A stretch of DNA of 6,433 bases from Moraxellaceae bacterium (GTDB lineage: Bacteria; Pseudomonadota; Gammaproteobacteria; Pseudomonadales; Ketobacteraceae). Below are positions 1-6,433 of the stretch, in pieces; the stretch's first letter is position 1, and each line of letters begins with the position of its first letter. Under the pieces are notes generated by a model that was not told where the DNA came from, did not search any database, and saw only the letters and a list, made by a program, of their open reading frames with translations. The DNA lies in the NCBI GenBank assembly GCA_002402125.1, contig NVVG01000034.1, positions 10,813 through 17,245 of the forward strand, written 5' to 3'. The position numbers and the translations under genes are program-made.

Positions 1-741
1 GCCACCATTAGCATGGTGACCGATAACAATAACGGCACATACACCGCAACCATTTCGGACTCAGTTTCAGAAACGATTACAATAAGCGCGACGTTAGATG
101 GCAACCCAATAGTGGATACCGCAGCAATAACCTTTATTCCCGGTGCTGCCGACGCATCCAGTTCAACATTAGCGGTTTCCACTACAACCGTCACTACCGA
201 TAGCAGTACTACCGCAACCATTACTGTGCAAGTAAAGGATGCTCAAGGCAATAACGTGACATCTGGAGGCTCAGCAGTTGTAATAAGTAGTAACGGAAGC
301 GCATCAATTGGCTCAATTCTGGATAATGGCGATGGAACCTATACTGCCACGATATCAAATACATTAGCCGAAGCAATATCCATTTCCGCAACCGTAGATG
401 GATCTACAATAACAGAAACACCAGCGGTAACATTTGAACCTGGGTTAGTCAGCACCGCCCAATCAACACTGTCAGTTTCTTCACCGTCGGTCATTGCAGA
501 CGGAATAACTACATCGACCATCACGCTGCAAACAATAGATGCGCAAGGTAACAATTTATTGACTGGTGGTTCCTCTATAGCGTTATCGCAAAATGGTAGT
601 GCATCAATTAGCGCAATAACTGATAATAATGACGGTACATACACTGCCTCAATCACTAATACATCGATCGAAGTGATTACGGTAAGTGGAACAATCGCAG
701 GAAACCCAATCACAGACACTGCCACGATCACCTTTCTAAAT
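1..741 (+). repeat. N-terminal Big_1 (invasin-type Ig-like) repeats R0-R2
   Basis: This is a tandem array of about 100-residue Ig-like repeats: R0 (bases 1-144, C-terminal half only, cut by the window edge), R1 (145-444) and R2 (445-741). Each full repeat shows the Big_1 order: a Ser/Thr strand and turn (ADG in R2), a T-I-T-(V/L)-Q strand, D-A-Q-G-N-N, a G-G turn, an N-G-S-A-S-I strand, then a D-N-x-(D/N)-G-T-Y turn, and a closing strand ending in T-F. The turn Tyr falls at residues 14, 114 and 214, exactly 100 apart. R1 carries T-T-D-S-S instead of the usual A-D-G. Such domains form rod-like stalks in invasin, intimin and related surface proteins. More repeats probably lie upstream of the window, because R0 enters from the left edge in phase. 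Confidence 0.93.
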
Positions 742-3700
742 TCTGCACCCGGTGGCGTTAGTAGCAATTTAAAGCTTTGGCTGGATGCGGGCAACGAAGT
801 TTTCGGCACTACCGCGATTACACAATGGAATGATCAAAGTGGTAACAACAAACACGTCACCCAAACCATAGCGGACTATCAACCTTCACTAAATGCTGCA
901 TCTAGCTTAATGAACTTCCACCCAAGCATTGAGTTAGACGGCGACCGAGACCACATGGTAGCAAACGCAGTCGCCAACCTGTCCTTCGAAGACCTTAGCT
1001 TCTTTATTGTGATGGAAGCTGACCAATCATCAGGGACTGACAATAAAATATTTGACATGAGGACTGCGGGTGGTCTGGATGCACCCCATGTAGGATTCTA
1101 CTCAACGAATCAAATCTTCTATGACGATGACGAAACCTACAACTTCAACACGGCACAACCCATGCGATACAGTGAGCCCCTCATTTTTGGCGGCGACATT
1201 GATTACAGCGTTAACACAACGTCTCGCAACTACCTAAACGGATTTCAAAACCCCGACTCCCCTGCCAACATTCTCGATAGCGGCCACGGTATAGCTGACT
1301 TCAACATCGGAGGATCTACAGACACCAATCAAGATCTCGATGGTCGGATAGCAGAAGTCATCATATTCCAATCACTGCTGGGCACCACGGACAGACATAA
1401 GATTGATACATACCTGGCCGTTAAGTACGGGCTCAGTCTAACGAATGATTACATTGATTCTAGTGCAGCTGAAGTGTACGACATTGATACTGATACGACT
1501 TATAACAATGACGTTTTTGGTATAGCTAAGGATGTAACGGCCAATTTAGATCAAAGAATTTCTAGAAGCTGGAATGACTCTTCTGGTTTAGTGCTATCAA
1601 CTGATACGGACTATACGTCCAAGAACTCCACTCATATCGACACTATTGCAAATAACAGTTACCTGCTTATTGGCCACAATGGGGGCGGCACATTTATCAC
1701 TCAAACAACGGATATAGACGCCACATTCGAACGCCGCACAGTGAGAGAATGGAAGGTCCAAAACACCGGTTTGGTTGGAAATGTGAACATGAGTTTTACA
1801 ACATTACCCACGCTATCGGCAAACGAAAGTTACGCGTTAATTGAAGACAATGACGGTGATTTTAGTAGTGGTTATAGCGTATTAGCCACCTCCCCAAACA
1901 CAGCATTTGAAGATGTCAATTTTTCTGCAGGCACCCACTATTTCACTATAGCGGTCATCACTGCATCAACCCTTGAATCAACTATTTCAGTATCGGCAAC
2001 GACGGTCACCACCGATGGCGGTGCAACTGCCACCATCACGATACAAACAAAAGATAGTTCTGGGGCAGACATTTCTTGGGGTGGACTAACAATAGCATTA
2101 AACAATACTGGCACTGCTGTTATTGGGGCCATTACCGATAACAACGATGGGACATATTCCGCGTCCATATCCGATATTATCGCTGAATCAATCACTATCA
2201 GCGCCAGCATCGGTGGTTCACCCATGTCAGATACCGCCAACGTCACTTTTACTGCAGGTGCTGTATCAACAGCAATAACAAGCATATCTGCTTCACCAAC
2301 AACCGTTACCGCAGACGGCGCTACCGCGACAACTATTACTGTACAAACCAAAGATACACAAGGAAACAACCTAACCAGTGGAGGATTATCCGTCGTCTTA
2401 ACAGAAAGTGGCAATGCGCTTATTGGGGCAATTAACGACATCGGAGATGGCACCTATACAGCGACCTTAACGAATACGGTCGCAGAAATAGTCACCGTGT
2501 CAGGTTCGATTGCTTCAATGCCCATTGCAACAACTACCGACATCACATTTACTCCAAACAACCCATCAGCCACACAATCCAGCATTACCACCTCTCCTGT
2601 TATTGTTGCAGCAGATGGTGTCACCACCTCTACAATAACCGTGCAAACCAAAGATGCCTCTGGCAACAACCTAACCAGTGGCGGTTTGACTGTGGCGTTA
2701 ACGGAGAACGGTTCCGCAACAATCAGCAGCGTCACCGACAACGGCGATGGAACCTACTCGGCAACAATTACCAACACCACCGTGGAGGTGATCTCTGTAG
2801 GCGGCACACTCAATGGATCCGCAATTTCCAACACATCCTTAGTCACGTTTATAGTCGGTACAGCCTCCCCTATCAACAGCACTCTTGCCACGTCCTCATC
2901 AGTAATTGCCGATGGCGTAAGCAATGGCACAATCACCCTGCAAGCTATCGACTCTCAAAATAATAACGTAACAACGGGTGGCGCCACTGTTAGCTTCTCG
3001 CATAATGGTAGCGCAACGATCGGATCGGTTATCGATAATGGCAATGGAACATATACGGCCACCGTTATTAGTACAACAACAGAAACGATAACCATCAACG
3101 CAATACTTAATGGCAATGCCGTCACCGATACGGCTCAGTTAACATTTATCCCAAGCCAACCAAGTGAACTTCAATCTACAATAAACAGTCCTGGTGTTAG
3201 CGTTACAGCCGACGGGTTTTCATCGGCAATAATATCAATACAAGTCAAAGATGCTCTAGGAAACAACATAATGACTGGCGGCGATTCAATCGTTATCTCC
3301 TCAACCGGTAGCGCAGTAATTGGTAGCATCACCGACAACAACAACGGTACGTACACGGTCAACGCGACAAATACCGTAACCGAAAACATCACTATTAGTG
3401 GGACATTAAATGGAGCGGTAATTACTGATACCGCAACAGTAGATTTCATTGGCGGCAATACCGCATCTGTTATAGAAACTCAAATCACTGCTTTACCAAA
3501 CACGTTAACAGCAGATGGGACATCAGTATCGACGATTACCGTAAGGGCAAAAGACTCCTTGGGTAACAACCTAGTTAGCGGCGGGCTCAATATCAATCTA
3601 ACCAACAGTGGAAGCGCCACAATCAGCGCGATCACCGATGTAGGAGACGGATCTTATACGGCAACGATGACCAGCACCGTAGCAGAAATCATTACGATCA

Positions 3701-6433
3701 GTGGCACCATTAATACCGTAGCGATTAAGGATACTGCCGCCGTCACTTTTAATCCTGGCGTCGCATCTGCTACACAGACAACAATATCAAGTTCACTTAC
3801 AACCGTTTTGGCCGATGGCATTGCCACCTCAACAATTATGGTTCAAGTTAAGGATAATCAAGGCAGTAATCAAACGTCCGGCGGAGAGACTGTTCTATTG
3901 ACCGAAAGCGGCAATGCGGTTATCAGTCCGATCACAGACAACGGCGACGGTACCTATTCTGCCACCATCACAAATACAACAATTGAGCCGATCACCATTA
4001 ATGGAACCCTAAACGGTAACCCAATCGCTGATTTTGAAAACATCAACTTCACATCAGGAGTTCTTTCACCAACAAACACTACAATTACGACATCAGCTGC
4101 GATAGCTACCACAGGTCGAGCTGATGCTGCATTATTAACAGTGCGAACCTACGATACGATAGGGTTCCCACTGAGCTCAGGTGGAAATGTAATTGTATTA
4201 ATATCAGATGGCAATGCCGTTATTGGGCCTATCTCTGATAACGCTGATGGCAGCTATTCAGCGACGATTAGCAACTTGACTGCAGAAAGCAATACAATTA
4301 CCGCAGCCATAAACGGTATATTTACTAATACCAATGTCACCATCCTTTTTGTCAATGGTGGTCCTGCACAAATCAACGAGTCTGACGGTAGGTTTGTAAA
4401 TGGTACCGCGCCTCCGGGGTCATTTATAACCGTTACGGATACTCTTGGAAATATTTTGTGTACCACGGTAGCAGATATTACTACCGGAAATTACCACTGT
4501 GTAACATCCAAAACCAAACCAAATGGCGATAATCTAATGGTTATTGCGACCGATCCGGCAGGCAACAGTGAAACCAGCATAGTAAAAATAAATTCCGTGG
4601 ATATTGATGATGATGGAATCTCAGATCTCATCGAAATGCTTATTACTGGCAATAGTATTACTGCCATCCAGCCTCATACGGATTCTGATGGTGACAGGTT
4701 GCCCGACTATGCAGAAGTTATCCTTAATAGTGATTTCTTACTAATCCATAGCCCCGTCCTAGATGGAAATATGGATAGCGATCGAGACGGGATTTCAGAT
4801 GCCGTTGAATACTATTTTAGTAATACTGGTGGTGATTTTGATAGTCAACTCACCACAGACACTGACAATGATGGTATCCCAGACATAACCGAACTGTCTT
4901 TTCCAAAGTCAAATTTTAACGATGAAAACCTACCCCTATTTGATGGCACTTCGGACTTAGATGGAGACAACGTTACTAACGCTGTAGAATATTACCTTTC
5001 TCTTTTATCTATTAGTAACGTTGATGACGTATCCGATTACGATAACGATGGATATGGTGACGCACTAGAAGTTCGAATTGGTTCCTCGCCTTTGCGAGCA
5101 AATGATTCAGATATTGATAAAGACGGTGTAAACGATGCGATTGAAGCGTATTTAACAGGCTCCATTAATGGCATCGGGAACACCGCAACCTTAGATAGAG
5201 ATCTTGATGGCCTGCCTGATATTTTTGAAATATCATTAAGCACAGATTTAAGCGATCCCTACGACAACATCAATGACGCATTAGATGGAGATATAGATGG
5301 CGATGGGTTAACCGATGCTATAGAAATCTACCTGACCGGAGACGCAACGAGCATGTCACCAACACAAGATTCGGATGGTGATGGAGTGGCAGATGGTATC
5401 GAAATCTCTTGGGGTAGTGATCCGTTGAGTCACTCAAAACCAACGGTATGGATAAGCACTGCCGATCTAGGTGGTGGTTTTGTTGAATTGATTGCCAATC
5501 ACGGTGGCTATCAAGCGCCCTACCCTACATTTAGCTGGGATATTTCAAAAATCCTTATTGCAGAACCAAGCGCCGTAGGTGGCAGCACAAATAACAGAAT
5601 ATTATCCATTAGCGACTTAAGCCCTGGACCCTATTCCATAACCCTTACAATCAACATAACCGTAGACCAGCAAACATTTTCATCCACCATCAGTCATGTA
5701 TTTAACGTTACCAGCAGTGGAGTCAGTGACTCTGATTATGACGGCGTCAGCGACGTATTCGATACTTTTGATGGAATGATGGGGTCAGAAGAAATCTTAA
5801 ACACTGCGATCGGGGGTAACGAAACCTACAAAATACAAACACAATACGGAGTAGGAGTGAGAGCGGGTATGATTTCTCGCATGGGGGCCAACGAAGTCGG
5901 TACCATTTCCAATAGCCAGCTAGTTAGCTACATAAATCCAGAACTCCCATTTTATGACGGTAATACTGAACCCAACAATAATATTTTATCAACACCCAAT
6001 CTTTTTGATGTTGATATCGTAAATATACAAAACCCTGGAGATACGGTAGCAATTGTAATTCCATTAAACCGCAGGTTTCTTTCTAATGCTGCCGTAGTTT
6101 TATTTGACCGCGCTAGTTACAAGTGGACCTTTTTTGATGCATCCACTACTGACAATGTCAGTTCAACAGCAGGAAGCCCTGGCAATTGCCCTCCTCCGGG
6201 GGACGCTAGTTATAGTCCAGGGCTAACTGCAGGCAACTATTGTCTTCAGCTAAACATCACCGACGGTGGCCCAAATGACCACGAAATGACAACGACCAAT
6301 ACCGAGAATGCGGGTAGTGGTAATGATACTGTTAATGGCAACATTCCATTATTAGTCGGCATAGGTACAAACAACGAATTTACCCAAGATCCTCAACCAA
6401 ATAGCAGCCTAAGTACCGCTGACCCGGAGTACG
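1..6433 (+). CDS. Giant multidomain Ig-repeat / LamG / TSP3 surface protein, partial at both ends
   Basis: Frame +1 has no stop in 2,144 codons and continues past both edges, so start, signal peptide and C-terminus are not visible. Domains in order: partial plus two full Big_1 Ig-like repeats (1-247), LamG/concanavalin-like domain (about 250-480), DUF8202-like domain (481-653), eight Big_1 repeats (654-1453), Big_6-like Ig domain (1454-1531), ten TSP3-like calcium loops (1533-1812), PKD-like domain (1813-1906), choice-of-anchor U domain (about 1925-2131). The protein is rich in Thr, Ser, Asn and Asp, poor in Lys and Arg, and has only four Cys (1487, 1500, 2063, 2081), which fits an extracellular protein. 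There is no transmembrane stretch and no recognisable catalytic motif. Known families with such repeats act as adhesins or secreted matrix proteins. The adhesin role is an inference from architecture, and the ligand is unknown. Without the N-terminus I cannot tell an inverse autotransporter (intimin/invasin type) from a Sec-exported, C-terminally sorted protein; the choice-of-anchor U domain favours the latter. Confidence 0.95.
748..1440 (+). other. LamG / concanavalin A-like lectin domain (residues about 250-480)
   Basis: After R2 the composition changes: aromatic, His and charged residues appear. Family hallmarks are L-K-L-W-L-D-A-G at 257-264, Q-W-N-D-Q-S-G-N at 275-282, a P-S-I-E-L-D-G-D strand at 308-315, the D-L-S-F-F-I-V-M-E strand near 331-339, a short L-N-G strand at 412-414, N-I-G-G at 436-439, and G-R-I-A-E-V-I-I-F at 448-456. 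A helix follows, ending in Y-L-A-V-K-Y-G-L-S-L at 471-480. This is the usual jelly-roll LamG-like pattern of bacterial surface proteins, closed by the characteristic (I/Y)-L-A-x-K-Y-G segment. Members often bind glycans or proteins in a Ca2+-dependent way. No ligand can be read from the sequence. It is the most likely binding head of this protein (inference). Confidence 0.85.
1441..1959 (+). other. DUF8202-like beta domain following LamG (residues 481-653)
   Basis: This segment follows the LamG fold directly and matches from memory the region annotated as DUF8202 in LamG-containing bacterial proteins. Visible landmarks are T-N-D-Y-I-D-S at 481-487, D-V-F-G-I-A-K-D at 504-511, L-D-Q-R-I-S-R-S-W-N at 516-525, a Y-L-L-I-G-H-N-G-G strand at 554-562, R-R-T-V-R-E-W-K-V at 578-586, and Y-A-L-I-E-D-N-D-G-D-F at 611-621, a possible Ca2+ loop. 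It ends in Y-F-T-I-A at 647-651. The function of the family is unknown to me. Its constant pairing with the LamG domain suggests that the two form one structural unit. The family name is recalled, not searched; the tie to the LamG module is the stronger part of the call. Confidence 0.7.
1960..4359 (+). repeat. Eight tandem Big_1 Ig-like repeats R3-R10
   Basis: Repeats are R3 1960-2259, R4 2260-2559, R5 2560-2859, R6 2860-3156, R7 3157-3456, R8 3457-3759, R9 3760-4059 and R10 4060-4359. The turn Tyr lies at residues 719, 819, 919, 1018, 1118, 1219, 1319 and 1419, so spacing is 99-101 residues throughout. The consensus per repeat is A-D-G, then S-T-I-T-V-Q, K-D-x-x-G-N-N, S-G-G, G-(S/N)-A-x-I, D-N-G-D-G-T-Y-(T/S)-A-T-I, then a closing strand ending in T-F. 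There is no Cys in the array. R10 is the most divergent: it has T-T-G-R-A in place of A-D-G and lacks the G-N-N turn. Each unit is an Ig-like beta sandwich, and together they probably form an extended stalk. Boundaries are set by alignment of the motifs and are good to a few residues. Confidence 0.93.
4360..4593 (+). other. Bacterial Ig-like domain, Big_6 type (residues 1454-1531)
   Basis: This Ig-like domain differs from the preceding repeats. It shows F-V-N-G-T-A-P-P-G-S at 1465-1474, I-T-V-T-D at 1476-1480, a T-G-N-Y strand at 1495-1498 and I-A-T-D-P-A-G-N at 1515-1522. This is the G-T-A-x-P-G-(S/A) ... D-x-x-G-N signature of Big_6-like domains in large bacterial adhesins. It carries Cys1487 and Cys1500 (bases 4459-4461 and 4498-4500), a plausible disulfide across neighbouring strands. 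It sits as an adaptor between the Big_1 stalk and the calcium-loop segment. Confidence 0.8.
4597..5436 (+). repeat. Ten TSP3-like Asp-rich calcium-binding loops (residues 1533-1812)
   Basis: Ten loops of the form D-x-D-x-D-G-x-x-D-x-x-E begin at residues 1534, 1561, 1591, 1620, 1652, 1679, 1704, 1732, 1764 and 1790 (bases 4600, 4681, 4771, 4858, 4954, 5035, 5110, 5194, 5290, 5368). The spacing is 25-32 residues. The pattern is that of thrombospondin type 3-like repeats in bacterial proteins, which bind Ca2+ through the Asp side chains. Odd-numbered loops are followed by (A/L)-(V/I)-E-x-Y/L-(L/F)-(T/S)-(G/N); most even-numbered loops by E-(I/V/L)-(S/R)-x-x-(S/T). Two loops deviate: the second has Arg for the loop Gly (D-S-D-G-D-R-L), and the fifth reads D-L-D-G-D-N-V-T-N. 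The segment probably becomes rigid on binding Ca2+, as expected for a protein exposed to seawater or another calcium-containing medium (inference). Confidence 0.88.
5437..5718 (+). other. PKD-like beta domain (residues 1813-1906)
   Basis: This is a beta-rich segment of about 94 residues between the calcium loops and the C-terminal domain. It shows P-T-F-S-W-D-I-S at 1842-1849, L-S-I-S-D-L at 1868-1873, then P-G-P-Y-S-I-T-L-T-I at 1875-1884 and a closing strand ending V-F-N-V at 1900-1903. The W-x-(I/L) strand and the L-x-P-G-x-Y-x-(I/V)-x-L-T element are typical of PKD- or cadherin-like domains. The fold call is by pattern only. It may be a spacer or a protein-protein contact domain. Confidence 0.6.
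5719..5772 (+). other. Isolated eleventh calcium loop linker (residues 1907-1924)
   Basis: A single D-S-D-Y-D-G-V-S-D loop at residues 1910-1918 (bases 5728-5754) is separated from the ten-loop array by the PKD-like domain. It leads directly into the choice-of-anchor U region. Loops of this kind often stand just before that domain in other proteins, so it is probably part of its entry segment. Confidence 0.75.
5773..6433 (+). other. Choice-of-anchor U domain, C-terminal region (window ends after it)
   Basis: Residues about 1925-2131 resemble the choice-of-anchor U domain. Key landmarks are L-F-D-V-D-I at 2001-2006, the G-D-T-V-A-I-V-I-P-L strand at 2013-2022, W-T-F-F at 2042-2045, and the diagnostic C-P-P-P-G-D-A-S-Y at 2063-2071. 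These are followed by P-G-L-T-A-G-N-Y-C-L-Q-L at 2073-2084 and I-T-D-G-G-P-N-D at 2086-2093. Cys2063 and Cys2081 form the expected pair. Proteins with this domain are extracellular and usually end in one of several short sorting signals (for example GlyGly-CTERM types), hence the name. After G-G-P-N-D the sequence has an Asn/Thr/Gly-rich stretch instead of the more usual D-A-D-G continuation. The sorting tail, if present, lies beyond base 6433. Confidence 0.82.

Noticed and set aside
13..15. ATG at base 13 as a gene start
   Set aside because: The frame is open upstream to the window edge, the codon falls in the middle of an Ig-like strand (I-S-M-V-T-D-N), and no ribosome binding site precedes it. 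It is an internal Met.
339..3458. Several long minus-strand open frames (339-809, 1938-2453, 2454-2741, 2754-2936, 3171-3458)
   Set aside because: They lie opposite the Big_1 repeats, recur in step with the repeat phase, and give hydrophobic Val/Ile/Ala/Ser-rich translations. That is what Thr/Ser/Ile/Ala-rich sense codons produce when read backwards. They have no family resemblance and no independent start signals, so they are shadows of the sense gene.
1..4359. CRISPR array or DNA-level tandem repeat
   Set aside because: The 300-base periodicity is at protein level. The nucleotide sequence of the repeats is highly diverged, and there is no short identical direct repeat with unique spacers.
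4254..5243. Minus-strand open frames at 4254-4466 and 5037-5243
   Set aside because: They are short, have no recognisable motif, and lie entirely within strongly supported sense-strand domains (R10/Big_6 and the calcium loops).
4597..5436. EF-hand, dockerin or RTX nonapeptide identity for the Asp-rich loops
   Set aside because: The loops lack the G-G-x-G-x-D-x-x-x pattern of RTX. They also lack the paired helix-loop-helix spacing and the conserved K/R-(L/I) recognition residues of dockerins. The 25-32 residue spacing and D-x-D-x-D-G-x-x-D-x-x-E form fit TSP3-like repeats better.

Overview
The whole window lies inside one gene. Reading frame +1 is open from base 1 to base 6433 (2,144 complete codons plus one base) with no stop codon. 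Neither the start nor the stop codon is present. The product is a giant, Thr/Ser/Asn/Asp-rich, Lys/Arg-poor, modular surface or secreted protein, most likely an adhesin-type protein of a Gram-negative bacterium. Mid-40s GC (estimated by eye), the domain set (invasin-type Ig repeats, LamG-like fold, TSP3-like calcium loops, choice-of-anchor U domain) and frequent ATA codons suggest a marine or aquatic gammaproteobacterium. That taxonomic call is weak. There are no intergenic bases, RNA genes, mobile elements or CRISPR, and I see no promoter, ribosome binding site or terminator.

Layout, with residues numbered from base 1. Residues 1-247 are two and a half bacterial Ig-like (Big_1/invasin-type) repeats. 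Residues 248-653 are a LamG/concanavalin-like domain followed by a DUF8202-like companion domain. Residues 654-1453 are eight more Big_1 repeats. Residues 1454-1531 are one Ig-like domain of a different family (Big_6-like). Residues 1533-1812 are ten TSP3-like Asp-rich calcium loops, which alternate between two types. Residues 1813-1906 are a PKD-like beta domain. An eleventh calcium loop (1907-1924) leads into a choice-of-anchor U domain (about 1925-2131), and the window ends shortly after it.

Inferred working model: the Big_1 array, with a spacing of almost exactly 100 residues, forms a long stalk. The LamG/DUF8202 module interrupts it as a candidate ligand-binding head. The Ca2+-dependent TSP3-like segment stiffens the membrane-proximal part. 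The choice-of-anchor U region usually precedes a C-terminal sorting signal, which would lie beyond the right edge. The most notable structural points are the metronomic repeat phase with a module inserted at a repeat boundary, the A/B alternation of the calcium loops, and the presence of only four cysteines, arranged as two intradomain pairs.
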